Origin: Helicobacter sp. 13S00401-1
Lineage (GTDB): Bacteria > Campylobacterota > Campylobacteria > Campylobacterales > Helicobacteraceae
Direction of reading: 5' to 3'
NCBI RefSeq assembly: GCF_002272925.1
Contig: NZ_MLAR01000006.1
Location: forward strand, 1-64,000
Length of the DNA stretch: 64,000 bases
Part shown: one piece after another, positions 8,648 to 16,944 of the stretch
How the letters are laid out: each line of letters begins with the position of its first letter
Position numbering within the stretch: position 1 is the first letter of the stretch
The notes under the pieces: model-generated
The model's input: only the letters and a program-made list of their open reading frames with translations
Told to the model about the DNA's origin: nothing
The model's database searches: none
Translations under genes and position numbers: made by a program

Positions 8648-8753
8648 GAGGTTGTCTACCCTAAGGGTAACAACCTTAGGGTAAATAAAAGCAATCTCCA
8701 TCCACTCTAAACTTTTAGCAGAAGTTAAAAAGTGGATGTAAGGAGACTTAGCA
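8648..8753 (+). promoter_or_regulatory. Structured toxin mRNA leader with 5' hairpin and masked ribosome site
   Basis: Two elements are visible. At 8649-8676 the 5' end can form AGGTTGT-ct-ACCC-taa-GGGT-a-ACAACCT, an almost perfect 11-bp stem. At 8695-8746 CATCCACT pairs with AGTGGATG, with an inner AACTT/AAGTT stem, and TCTC pairs with GAGA. This buries the GGAG of the ribosome site AAGGAG (8740-8745) used by the peptide gene at 8754. Such 5' stems and ribosome-site masking are typical of type I toxin mRNAs. Confidence 0.6.
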
Positions 8754-8786
8754 ATGTTTTTCCTTGAACTATTAGTAAAAGTTCTA
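8683..8786 (-). ncRNA. Candidate antisense antitoxin RNA
   Basis: Predicted from a perfect minus-strand TATAAT inside the peptide gene (8793-8798). The transcript would start near 8786 and cover the first ~33 bases of the coding region, the start codon and the whole masking stem. It would end after the hairpin CATCCACT/AGTGGATG followed by GAGATTGCTTTTATTT. This layout matches the H. pylori IsoA antitoxin RNAs, whose promoters lie inside the aapA peptide genes. Confidence 0.55.
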
Positions 8787-8831
8787 GTCATTATTATAGC
8801 AGTTATTGAAATATATAAGCTACTAAGATAA
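8754..8831 (+). CDS. 25-residue hydrophobic peptide, candidate type I toxin
   Basis: The ATG follows AAGGAGA by seven bases. The peptide begins MFFLELLVKVLVII and ends EIYKLLR: one hydrophobic helix long enough to enter a membrane, with a basic C-terminal tail. It would act on the inner membrane, as small type I toxins do. It is embedded in a leader that masks its ribosome site and is opposed by an antisense promoter. A 16-base palindrome, AAGGCTTTAAAGCCTT, lies about 25 bases downstream and may close the transcript. The sequence itself resembles no toxin I can name. Confidence 0.6.
   Translation: MFFLELLVKVLVIIIAVIEIYKLLR
8793..8798 (-). promoter_or_regulatory. -10 box TATAAT of the antisense RNA
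   Basis: The plus strand reads ATTATA within codons 14-15 of the peptide gene, giving CTGCTATAATAATG on the minus strand. Its place inside the toxin frame is the hallmark of aapA/IsoA loci. Confidence 0.5.
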
Positions 8832-8967
8832 AAACTAGAATTTAAGCAAGGCTTTAAAGCCTTCCCCTCTTTACAAAAAAAAGGGGGGTAATAGTTCTTA
8901 AAAAACCACTTCTTTCTTCCTTCCTTTAAAGCAAAAAGGAGAAAATATATAGAGAACTTTTTATAAC

Positions 8968-11205
8968 TTAAACTTTTGCTTCTTTGCTTTCTAATAAAGC
9001 CGCGTACCCTGCTTGTCCTATACTTATAGAGTAATCCCCACTAGGAAGAAAGGGGAAAAATACCTCTAGTCCCCTTGTTTTAAACTGCCTTTGTATCTTC
9101 TCACAAAGCAGCATATTTAAAAACACTCCACCTCCAAAGGCTGCTTTCTTTTGCCCCATCCAAAGAGTTATATTTAAAGCGATATCAGCTAGCGTGTCTA
9201 AAAATCTATTAGCTATAAAGCATTTTTCTTTAGAATCTAAATCCTTAGCTATACCTTCAAACATCTCTTTTAAATCTATCTCATCTTTAGTTAGTTTATA
9301 GCTATAAGGACTATGCAAGAAAGTATTGCCCTTGCTAGCTAGACTTGCTATAAGCTCTCCACTTTGGCCTTCATACTCACTCACACTTACAAGACCTAGC
9401 ATAAAAGCTACTACATCAAAGATCCTTCCAAGCGAACTAGATTCTATTAGATTAAGTCTTTTGTCAAATAAGGCTTCTAATATATTTTCATTTTCAAAGT
9501 TAAAGTTTTTAATCTTCACACCTAAGCTTTTAAACATAAAAAAAGTAGTCTTTTGAGCGTCTTTTATACTAGCTTCATTTCTCATTAGATAAAAATACTT
9601 AAAGTGAAAAACTCTTTTTATATCTTGCACCCTATCTAAAGACCCGCTAAAAACTTCGCCACCCCAAAGTTTTAAATCTAGCCCTAGCCCACTTCCATCC
9701 CATATAAAAGCTAGTACATTTTCATTTTTAGCGACTTTTGCTTCCATACAAAGAGCTATAAAGTGAGCATGATGATGATAGATTTCTAAAAGCTTAATAT
9801 TAGATTCTAAGGCTAGGCTTTTAGCAAGCTTAGTGCTTTCATAACTAGAGTTTGCATCACAAACTAAGATAGTAGGCTTCCCAAAAAGTGCACAAAAATG
9901 CAAAAAAGTATTTCTTAAATGCTCTATATTTTCTAAACTATCAAGATTGGAGATATAAGGAGAGCTTATACATTCATCTCCTTGTAAAAATGTAAGTGAA
10001 GTCTTAGAGTGGGCGCCAAAAGCAGCTATCAAGCTTTTAGATTCTATACTTTTAAGCTTCATACTAAAAGGTGCTATCCCCCTGCTAAATCTAATCCCTC
10101 TTAAAAAATCCCCACTAATACAAACTATACTATCGTCCAAAGACTGAGTAAGCACTCTATTATAAGTTAGCACGCCATCTACTTCTAAGCCCTTTAACTC
10201 CTTAGCACTTTTAGCAATGTGTGCACCCTTAAGGTTTGCTGAAGTAAAACAAAGCACATAGTCTGGAAGAAAAGAAAAAAGCAAGCTTAAGTGCGCGCTA
10301 AAAGGTCTTGTGATAGCTAGGGTGTTATTAGGTGAGATTTCTTTTAAGATTGCTTGCATTTGTGGTGCTAGGTTTTTAAGTTTAGGGGCTATAACCATAG
10401 GCGAGCTTTGACCTAAAAGGATAGCCCTTAGTTTTAGATCTAGCCTTACTAGCTTATCTATGGTTGAAACTTCTGCCATCAAAGCTATGGGCTTAGTCTT
10501 TCTATGTTTTAAAGCCCTTAGTCTAAGCACAGATTCTAAGTTTTTAGCATCACATATTAATGCATAGCCTGTTATGCCTTTAAGTGCTAAGATCTTTCCT
10601 TCTTTTAAAAGCATGGCTGCGCGCTTTAAAATATCTAGTTCACTTTTAAAATCTAACTTTTTAGATTCTATGAGTTTAAGCTTCATCCCGCAAGTTTCAC
10701 AGCTTATAAGTTCAGTGTGAAAACGCCTATCAGTTGGGCTTTCATACTCTTTTAGACATTCTTTACACATAGTAAAGTCACTCATAGTTGTAGAGCTTCT
10801 ATCATAGGGAAGAGACTTTATAAGCGAGTATCTTGGACCGCATTTTGCACACGCACAAAAAGCGTAGTTAAAAAAGCGAGAGTTTGGATTTGTTGCATCT
10901 TGCATGCACCCTTTGCAAGTGGCAAAGTCAAGTGGGAGATTAAGACTAAGCTTAGTGTCTTTAATGCTTTTAAATATCTTAAAGCCTTCCCAAAAATAGC
11001 CACTTTTTAACTCTTCTAATACGGCTTTTTTATAAGGCAGTGCTTCAATGTTAAACTCTAAAACTTCAAAGTTTTTCAAAATAGATTCTATAAAGTTGTA
11101 ATTTAAAGAATCTAAAAGCACGCAAGCATTTAATCCAGCATTTCTAACATAGCCTTTAAGCCCTAGCTTTTTTGCTAGGTTAAAGACAAAGGGGCGAAAA
11201 CCCAC
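8968..11205 (-). CDS. hypF: Hydrogenase maturation carbamoyltransferase HypF (start anomalous)
   Basis: Makes the carbamoyl group that becomes the cyanide ligands of [NiFe] hydrogenases. Domains in order: acylphosphatase-like (GFRPF with the catalytic Arg), two zinc-finger modules (CKGC...CAKC and CKEC...CETC), a YrdC-like domain, and a Kae1-like domain with HHHAHF. The annotated start is a GTG inside the conserved VQGVGFRPF motif. In-frame sequence continues upstream and encodes the missing first beta strand (AYILTFKGSVQG) back to a stop near 11264, but no ATG, GTG or TTG occurs there. An ATG at 11278, preceded by AAGGAGG, is one base out of frame; removing a T from the TTTT run at 11255-11258 would join it. 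It probably serves the hydrogenase encoded at 58-62 kb. Confidence 0.9.
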   Translation of the reverse strand: MGFRPFVFNLAKKLGLKGYVRNAGLNACVLLDSLNYNFIESILKNFEVLEFNIEALPYKKAVLEELKSGYFWEGFKIFKSIKDTKLSLNLPLDFATCKGCMQDATNPNSRFFNYAFCACAKCGPRYSLIKSLPYDRSSTTMSDFTMCKECLKEYESPTDRRFHTELISCETCGMKLKLIESKKLDFKSELDILKRAAMLLKEGKILALKGITGYALICDAKNLESVLRLRALKHRKTKPIALMAEVSTIDKLVRLDLKLRAILLGQSSPMVIAPKLKNLAPQMQAILKEISPNNTLAITRPFSAHLSLLFSFLPDYVLCFTSANLKGAHIAKSAKELKGLEVDGVLTYNRVLTQSLDDSIVCISGDFLRGIRFSRGIAPFSMKLKSIESKSLIAAFGAHSKTSLTFLQGDECISSPYISNLDSLENIEHLRNTFLHFCALFGKPTILVCDANSSYESTKLAKSLALESNIKLLEIYHHHAHFIALCMEAKVAKNENVLAFIWDGSGLGLDLKLWGGEVFSGSLDRVQDIKRVFHFKYFYLMRNEASIKDAQKTTFFMFKSLGVKIKNFNFENENILEALFDKRLNLIESSSLGRIFDVVAFMLGLVSVSEYEGQSGELIASLASKGNTFLHSPYSYKLTKDEIDLKEMFEGIAKDLDSKEKCFIANRFLDTLADIALNITLWMGQKKAAFGGGVFLNMLLCEKIQRQFKTRGLEVFFPFLPSGDYSISIGQAGYAALLESKEAKV

Positions 11206-11358
11206 TCCTTGGACACTTCCTTTAAAAGTTAAAATATAAGCATTACCTAGGTGTAAAATTGTTATGGCCTACTTTCATATTTTTTAACCCCCTCCTTGAA
11301 CGCCCCTTAAATGCTAGTGTTGTTCCTTAAAACCCTTTTGTCTTAATATTCTTTTGCC

Positions 11359-13065
11359 TTAGTATTCCTTCCTTGGATCAGGACTTGCATAAAAGATGCC
11401 ATTTTCTGGGATCATTATAGCGTTTACATCACCCATAGGAGCTTGAACACTTATAGTGTAACCCATATTTTCTAGCAATCTTTTTGTATCTGGACTAAGA
11501 GTATCTTTTTCAACGCGAAGTTCATCTGGTAGCCACTGCATATGGAATCTTGGTGCATAGATCGCTTCTGAGATATTCATATGATGATCTATAACATTAC
11601 TTATAACTTGAAGCACGGTAGTTATTATCCTAGAGCCACCTGGACTTCCTACTACCATGAAGATCTTATTATCTTTTAAAACTATAGTTGGAGTCATAGA
11701 GCTAAGTGGTCTTTTATTAGGCTCTATCTCATTAGCCCTGCCACCTACTAAACCATAAACATTAGCCACGCCAGCTTTAGCTGAAAAATCATCCATGGTG
11801 TTATTTAGTAAAAAGCCTGCCCCTTCAATCGAAGCGCCACTTCCATAGGCTTCATTAATAGAGTAAGTTAAACTTACTGCATTACCAAACTTATCAGCTA
11901 CTGAGTAGTGAGTGGTGTTATTACCCTCTTTTAAAATTTTAAGTTTTGCTTTTATAAGGCCCATACCAGGTTTTACATCTTTACTAGGTTTAGCACTACC
12001 TATCCTAATGCTTTCAAAAACTTTTTTAGCATACTCTTTACTATCTAACTGTGCTATAGGCATGTTTTTTACAAAGTCTGGATCACCTAAGTAAGCTGAC
12101 CTATCAGCGTAAGCCTGCCTCATAGCCTCTGCCATAATGTTTATAGTGCTTGCACTATTAAAGCCAAGCTTAGAAAGATTAGCATTTTCCATAACATTAA
12201 GCATTTCTATAAGATGTACTCCTCCACTACTAGGTGGTGGCATGGAAACTATAGTGTAGCCCCTATAAGTGCCTACAACTGGCTTTCTCCATATGACTTT
12301 ATAGTCTTCTAGGTCTTCTTTAGTTATAAGGCCGCCATTTTTTTCCATATCTTTTACTATTAGATCTGCAACCTTGCCTTTATAGAATCCATCCTTGCCT
12401 TCTTTTTCTATAGCTTTTAAAGTGTTGCCTAAGTCTTTTTGTATAAACTTATCCCCTGCTTGATAGTCACTCCCATCTGGCTTTAAAAAGTATCTTTTTG
12501 AACCAGCAAAGCGTAAAAACTTAGCCCTTGCAGCTTGCATACTTTTGGCTTGATGAAGTGGCATCTTATAGCCCTCTTCTGCTAGTTTGATAGCTGGCTC
12601 CATAAGTCTTTCCCTACTCATAGTCCCATACTTTTCGCGTAACTCTTCAAGACCTGCTACAGTTCCTGGAACTCCTGCACTTTGAAAGCCATCTGTACTT
12701 GCACCAGGTATAACATTACCCTTTTTATCTTGATACATCTTAGTTGTAGCTGCATTTGGGGCTGCTTCTCTAAAATCAAGGGCTAGATTTTTACCATCTT
12801 TAGTTCTTATGATAGCAAATCCCCCTCCTCCAAGGTTGCCTGCAACTGGGTGAACCACTGCTAGTGCGTAGCCTATGGCCACTGCTGCATCAAAGGCATT
12901 TCCTCCATCTTTAAGAACATCATCACCTATCTTTGTAGCAATATCTACACTACTCATAGCTATGCCATCTTTACTTTCTACAGGCGCAGGGGCTGCTGCA
13001 GAAAGCACTAGTGTAAAGCTAAGGATAAAGGCTAAAAATAAAAATGCTTTTTGTTTGAGTTTCAT
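11359..13065 (-). CDS. ggt: Gamma-glutamyltranspeptidase, secreted
   Basis: Cleaves or transfers gamma-glutamyl groups of glutathione and glutamine in the periplasm. A signal peptide covers the first ~24 residues (hydrophobic core, then SAAAPAP). The precursor should self-cleave before Thr384 in NNTTHYSV, giving ~40 and ~20 kDa subunits. GSPGGSR (oxyanion and substrate region), MPPPSSGG and the ending DPRKEY agree with the H. pylori enzyme. The 568-residue length is typical. AAGGAAAC precedes the ATG. In H. pylori and H. bilis this enzyme is a colonisation and immune-modulating factor. It is monocistronic by spacing. Confidence 0.96.
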   Translation of the reverse strand: MKLKQKAFLFLAFILSFTLVLSAAAPAPVESKDGIAMSSVDIATKIGDDVLKDGGNAFDAAVAIGYALAVVHPVAGNLGGGGFAIIRTKDGKNLALDFREAAPNAATTKMYQDKKGNVIPGASTDGFQSAGVPGTVAGLEELREKYGTMSRERLMEPAIKLAEEGYKMPLHQAKSMQAARAKFLRFAGSKRYFLKPDGSDYQAGDKFIQKDLGNTLKAIEKEGKDGFYKGKVADLIVKDMEKNGGLITKEDLEDYKVIWRKPVVGTYRGYTIVSMPPPSSGGVHLIEMLNVMENANLSKLGFNSASTINIMAEAMRQAYADRSAYLGDPDFVKNMPIAQLDSKEYAKKVFESIRIGSAKPSKDVKPGMGLIKAKLKILKEGNNTTHYSVADKFGNAVSLTYSINEAYGSGASIEGAGFLLNNTMDDFSAKAGVANVYGLVGGRANEIEPNKRPLSSMTPTIVLKDNKIFMVVGSPGGSRIITTVLQVISNVIDHHMNISEAIYAPRFHMQWLPDELRVEKDTLSPDTKRLLENMGYTISVQAPMGDVNAIMIPENGIFYASPDPRKEY

Positions 13066-13244
13066 ATGTTTCCTTTTTTGATTAGAGTTAATAAGATTGT
13101 ATAGAAAATATCAGGGGATTTAAAGTTTTTTTAACAACTTTAAGGTTTTTTGGTACTTTTAGTATCGTTTTATATGACATTAACTAGTCATTTTTACACA
13201 TATTAAAAGAAAAAGATTCTATATTTATATAAAAAAAGACTTGC

Positions 13245-13580
13245 TTAAGATAGCTTGCCGCTTTTGCTTTTTAATCTAGCTCCAACCTTTGCGCCTTCTA
13301 TAATCTCTAGCTTAACTAAGCTTATATCTAGGCTTTTTATCTCAGGGTACTTTATAAAAAGCTGCTTTGAGATATCTAAAAGTGCTTCTTCTACTAAAGA
13401 GTAGCCTTTAGTTTTAAGTCTAGATTCTATGTACTCTAGCAAGGAGGCATAGTCTAGATATCTCTCTTCATACTCATACTTTATCTTAGCTTTTAGACTT
13501 AGGCCTTGAGGCTTAGTTTCACTTTCAAGTATGCCTATGATAGCTTTAAGTTTAGATTCTATAAGCAAGGTAAAAAGCAC
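13245..13580 (-). CDS. folB: Dihydroneopterin aldolase FolB
   Basis: Splits 7,8-dihydroneopterin to 6-hydroxymethyl-dihydropterin in folate synthesis. The short protein (111 residues) has the FolB pattern: IESKLKAIIGILESE with the catalytic Glu, then LDYASLLEYIESRL, VEEALLDISKQL and the C-terminal strand. It closely follows the Helicobacter version. It lies 58 bases downstream of the fucosyltransferase gene and probably ends the minus-strand cluster that begins with the yhdP-like gene. Confidence 0.8.
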   Translation of the reverse strand: MLFTLLIESKLKAIIGILESETKPQGLSLKAKIKYEYEERYLDYASLLEYIESRLKTKGYSLVEEALLDISKQLFIKYPEIKSLDISLVKLEIIEGAKVGARLKSKSGKLS

Positions 13581-13638
13581 TATATCTCCTTTAAGGTTTT
13601 AGTTATTTTCTACAAAAGTCTTAAAGCCCGTAAAATTT

Positions 13639-14763
13639 TTATTGACCATATCTGAAGGTGTTACCCCCCCCCCCCCCAGAGGAGTTATGGAATCTAAAGT
13701 ATGAACTAGTGCTTTTTGAGTTGCTTTCTTGCTTATTTTTTGTTTTTAAGGTTTCATATAGATAGTCTTCTTTTTTTAGTACGTCCCCACTTTTATAATC
13801 AAGCACTATCCAACTATCAAGCAGTAAGTCTACATTAGAGTGTATAAAGTGAAAAGGAAAAGGTGCTATAACTACTTTTGGTTCTTCTATCAAGTAAGCA
13901 CCCCACCAACTAAAACTAGAATTAGCAGTGATAGCTCCCTTACAAGCCCTCATAAGCTCTAAGTCTAAGTAACCTTCATTTTCACCATGTAAGTCCATAA
14001 ACTCACACTCTAAGCCTTCAAAGCCAAGTAAGCTCTTACCTTCTTCTTTAACCCAAGCTATATCATCACTAAAGATATAAAACTTAGCATCTGGAATCTT
14101 TTCTAAGGCTAACTTTATAGCACTTTTATAGTAGTTAGCCCCTAAGCTAGCATATAGTGTTATATTAGCTGGGGCTAGGTAGTCCCCACGTCTAATATGC
14201 ACAAAGATAGCTTTGCTATCTTGTCTTATCTTTGTAAGTGCTTTTTGTGTCTTAGACTTTAAAGGTGCTTTAAGAACAAAGTCTTTTTTTAAACTCTCTT
14301 TTATATCTTCAAAGTAAAGCTCACTTTGAAAGTAACCAAGTAGACACTTATTAAGACAGTCTTTTATGACATTTTCATCAAACTCACCTTGAGTATAGGT
14401 TTCAGTAAGTATGGGGAGTTGTATGTAAAAAGACTTCTTTTTTGCAGTATCTTTGATGCCTATTCTTATAACAGTGCCAGTAGATAAATATATAGCCTTT
14501 CTTGTAGCTCTTAAAAAAAAGTTAGAAGAAGAAATCCTACTGCCATAGAACTTTAAGTCAAATAAGCTAAGATCTATGTTGTATTTAAATATATCAGCAC
14601 TAGCTAAGTTTTCATACTCATCACAAAGCAGTATGACTTTAGTCTTCTTGATATCTAGATTATCTGAAGACTGAAGTTTATGAAGTAAACTTTTAGCAAA
14701 AGCGTAGATAAAAAACTGATTGCCAAGTCGCCCTTGCATTTTGATTTGCACTTTGTTTTTCAT
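13639..14763 (-). CDS. Alpha-1,2-fucosyltransferase family (GT11), poly-G switchable C terminus
   Basis: Adds fucose to galactose on surface glycans; in H. pylori the FutC homologue makes H-type Lewis antigens. Signature blocks are GRLGNQFFIYAFAKSL at the N terminus, HIRRGDYL in the middle (GDP-fucose binding) and ANSSFSWWGAYL near residue 280. The coding strand carries 14 G's at 13677-13664, ten codons before the stop, so the tail reads SSGGGGG and ends after NTFRYGQ. With 13 G's the frame gives a tail 14 residues longer, stopping at 13599; with 15 it stops at once. The tract therefore varies the C terminus rather than acting as a plain on/off switch. Confidence 0.88.
   Translation of the reverse strand: MKNKVQIKMQGRLGNQFFIYAFAKSLLHKLQSSDNLDIKKTKVILLCDEYENLASADIFKYNIDLSLFDLKFYGSRISSSNFFLRATRKAIYLSTGTVIRIGIKDTAKKKSFYIQLPILTETYTQGEFDENVIKDCLNKCLLGYFQSELYFEDIKESLKKDFVLKAPLKSKTQKALTKIRQDSKAIFVHIRRGDYLAPANITLYASLGANYYKSAIKLALEKIPDAKFYIFSDDIAWVKEEGKSLLGFEGLECEFMDLHGENEGYLDLELMRACKGAITANSSFSWWGAYLIEEPKVVIAPFPFHFIHSNVDLLLDSWIVLDYKSGDVLKKEDYLYETLKTKNKQESNSKSTSSYFRFHNSSGGGGGNTFRYGQ
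13664..13677 (+). repeat. Poly-C (poly-G on coding strand) tract of 14
   Basis: Homopolymer of 14 C's inside the 3' end of the GT11 gene. Tracts of this length slip during replication and are the usual phase-variation device of Helicobacter glycosyltransferase genes. The length as assembled may represent one state of a mixed population. Confidence 0.85.
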
Positions 14764-14777
14764 TTTTACTTTTTGCC

Positions 14778-15851
14778 TTAAAGTATTTCTGCTCTACCAT
14801 CTCTCAAAACTACCAAATCTTCTATCCTTATGCCAAACTCACCTGGCAAGTAAATCCCTGGCTCTATAGAAAAGACCATATTATCTTCCAAGATAGTCTC
14901 ACTTCTAGCTGTTATAAAAGGCTCTTCATGTATATCAAGTCCTATGCCATGACCTAGTGAGTGTATAAAGTACTTACCATAGCCACCTTTTTCTATGATG
15001 TCTCTAGCTATAGCATCTAGCTCGCAAGCCTTCATGCCACTTCTTGCTTTTTTAGTGGCTTCATCTTTTGCTTTCTTCACTAAATCATAAATCTTTTGAT
15101 GCTCTTTTTTAGCAAAGCTTTGTTTTTCTTTAAACTTAAAACCTTCTTTTATATAAGCACTTCTAGTTCTATCACTGCAGTATCTTTCATACTTTAGCCC
15201 AGCATCTACTAATAAGCAATCTCCCTCTTTTAAAAAGACTTCCTTGCTAGGGAGGGCATGAGGTTTAGCTGCGTTACCATTAATTGCAACTATAGGGTCA
15301 AAACTTAAAGGATAGTTACCTTTATCTTCTAAAAAGCTTTTCATCTTAAACCATAAAAACTGCTCACTCAAAGGTTGGCTGCTAGCTTCACATAAAAAAG
15401 TGTTTATAAACTTTGCTAATTTTTTATAGGCCTTTTTATTAAGACTTTGAGAGTGCTTTAAAAGATCTAACTCATAAGGTGCTTTTATAGCTCTTATCTT
15501 TTGAGTAAAGTTTGGAACCTCTTTTAAACTAACTTCATCTTTTAGTCTTAGATACTCACTAGCACTCATTCTTAAAGGATCAAAAACTAGTGTTTTTATC
15601 TTTTGCTTTTTTATAAGACTTAAGGCTGTATCTAGTAAATCTTTAGATTCTATAATCTCTACGCTTTTACACTTTTTGTGCTCGCTAGCGTTTATAACCT
15701 CTTTAGCCTCTGTTGTGTATCTAGAATCAGTTATAAAATAGCCTTCATCTCCATTTTTTAAAAATAAAACATTATCACAAGAAAAGCCACTCTCACTAAA
15801 AGCCGCGCTCTCATCCCTAGTTATAAAACTTAAGTTTTTAACCTCTTTCAT
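14778..15851 (-). CDS. M24 family Xaa-Pro aminopeptidase
   Basis: Cytoplasmic metallopeptidase that removes N-terminal residues before proline. The C-terminal pita-bread domain has all five metal ligands: two Asp in VDAGLKYERYCSDR, His in HSLGHGIG, Glu in SIEPGIY and Glu in RIEDLV. The N-terminal ~120 residues are the non-catalytic creatinase-like domain. The 357-residue length matches bacterial PepQ/YpdF types. AAAGGAAA precedes the ATG. It lies 14 bases upstream of the fucosyltransferase gene and 10 bases downstream of the PP-loop gene, so it is inside an operon. Confidence 0.9.
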   Translation of the reverse strand: MKEVKNLSFITRDESAAFSESGFSCDNVLFLKNGDEGYFITDSRYTTEAKEVINASEHKKCKSVEIIESKDLLDTALSLIKKQKIKTLVFDPLRMSASEYLRLKDEVSLKEVPNFTQKIRAIKAPYELDLLKHSQSLNKKAYKKLAKFINTFLCEASSQPLSEQFLWFKMKSFLEDKGNYPLSFDPIVAINGNAAKPHALPSKEVFLKEGDCLLVDAGLKYERYCSDRTRSAYIKEGFKFKEKQSFAKKEHQKIYDLVKKAKDEATKKARSGMKACELDAIARDIIEKGGYGKYFIHSLGHGIGLDIHEEPFITARSETILEDNMVFSIEPGIYLPGEFGIRIEDLVVLRDGRAEIL

Positions 15852-15861
15852 AGCTTTTCCT

Positions 15862-16944
15862 TTAAGTTAGAAATATATATTTATGTGCTTCCTCTTTTGG
15901 TAGAGGACTTAGTTTGTAAATTTCGCCGCCTAATTTTACATTATAAAGCTTGTCTTTTTCAGCCTTAGAGTAACCTAAAACTATACTGCAAGCTAGCATC
16001 TTATCTCCCTTGCTGGCATCTTTTTCCACTAAAGCTATAGGACCTACTATATCAGGCAAGCTTATATGCTCCATTAAGGAGTGAGGCAAACTTAGTTTTT
16101 TACTCTCTTCTTCATTTCTTGCAACAACACACCTTGCTCCATCTTTTAAGACTAGATAACGCCCAACTTTTAAGATACTTAAGTCATCAAAAACTATCTT
16201 TCTGTGACTTTGTAAGTCTTTCATCTTTGAAGACACTCCAAGATCTGTTAGCAAACAGCCGCCACCAGGCTTTTCATGATACTTCCAATTATACTTTTCT
16301 ACAAGGCTAAGCTGTAAACTCCTACCTCTTCCACTCACATCTAGCAATCTTTCTCTATCCACCCAGCCTATCTTTTCAGGAAAACTTGGTTCTAATAACT
16401 TTGCACTCATAGGCCTAAGGATTAACTCATCTAAACTTTTTGGCTTAGAAGCATCACTTCCATCACGGCTTAATATGGAATCAAATATAGCCTCATTACT
16501 TAGCTCACTAACTAGTTTTTTAACTTGATTAAGCGCGTCTTTTCTTTGGCTTTTTGGTCTTTGTCCTAGCACTTCTCCACTTATAGCAAAGTGAGCACCA
16601 AGTTCTACCATCTTATAAAAGGCAAAGCGAAACATATTTGCATGGCAGTCTATACAAGGGTTAAAAAAACGCCCATAGCCATACTTTGGTTTAAACAGTA
16701 CTTCATCAAAAAACTGTTTTTTAATATCTACTGGGACAAACTTAGCGCCAACTTGCGCGCTTGCATTTTTAAAGTACTCACTTTTATCTTTATTACTCCC
16801 AAAGCCTATGTTAAAGTTTAAAGCATAAACTTCTATACCCTGCTCGCTTAAAAGCTTCATAGCTATCATAGAATCTAGCCCACCACTAAAAAGTGCTACT
16901 GCTTTAATCTTCTTATTTTCTTTTACTGCCTCTTTTGCACTCAT
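15862..16944 (-). CDS. MnmA/ThiI-like PP-loop protein, putative tRNA sulfur transferase
   Basis: Probably an ATP-dependent thiolase acting on tRNA or a related acceptor. The PP-loop is ALFSGGLDSMIA near residue 20, followed by the MnmA-like stretch YALNFNIGFG and a cysteine pair PCIDCHANMF near residue 95 that recalls the sulfur carriers of this superfamily. The C-terminal ~120 residues resemble the NFACT-R-like domain fused to such proteins in Campylobacterota. It is not MnmA itself, which has a different tRNA-binding C terminus. Its ATG overlaps the dnaG stop (ATGA), implying coupled translation. Confidence 0.75.
   Translation of the reverse strand: MSAKEAVKENKKIKAVALFSGGLDSMIAMKLLSEQGIEVYALNFNIGFGSNKDKSEYFKNASAQVGAKFVPVDIKKQFFDEVLFKPKYGYGRFFNPCIDCHANMFRFAFYKMVELGAHFAISGEVLGQRPKSQRKDALNQVKKLVSELSNEAIFDSILSRDGSDASKPKSLDELILRPMSAKLLEPSFPEKIGWVDRERLLDVSGRGRSLQLSLVEKYNWKYHEKPGGGCLLTDLGVSSKMKDLQSHRKIVFDDLSILKVGRYLVLKDGARCVVARNEEESKKLSLPHSLMEHISLPDIVGPIALVEKDASKGDKMLACSIVLGYSKAEKDKLYNVKLGGEIYKLSPLPKEEAHKYIFLT

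Noticed and set aside
13664-13677. Poly-C run as assembly artefact
   Set aside because: Possible, but a 14-base G/C run in an AT-rich fucosyltransferase gene is the classical Helicobacter phase-variation tract; exact length remains uncertain.
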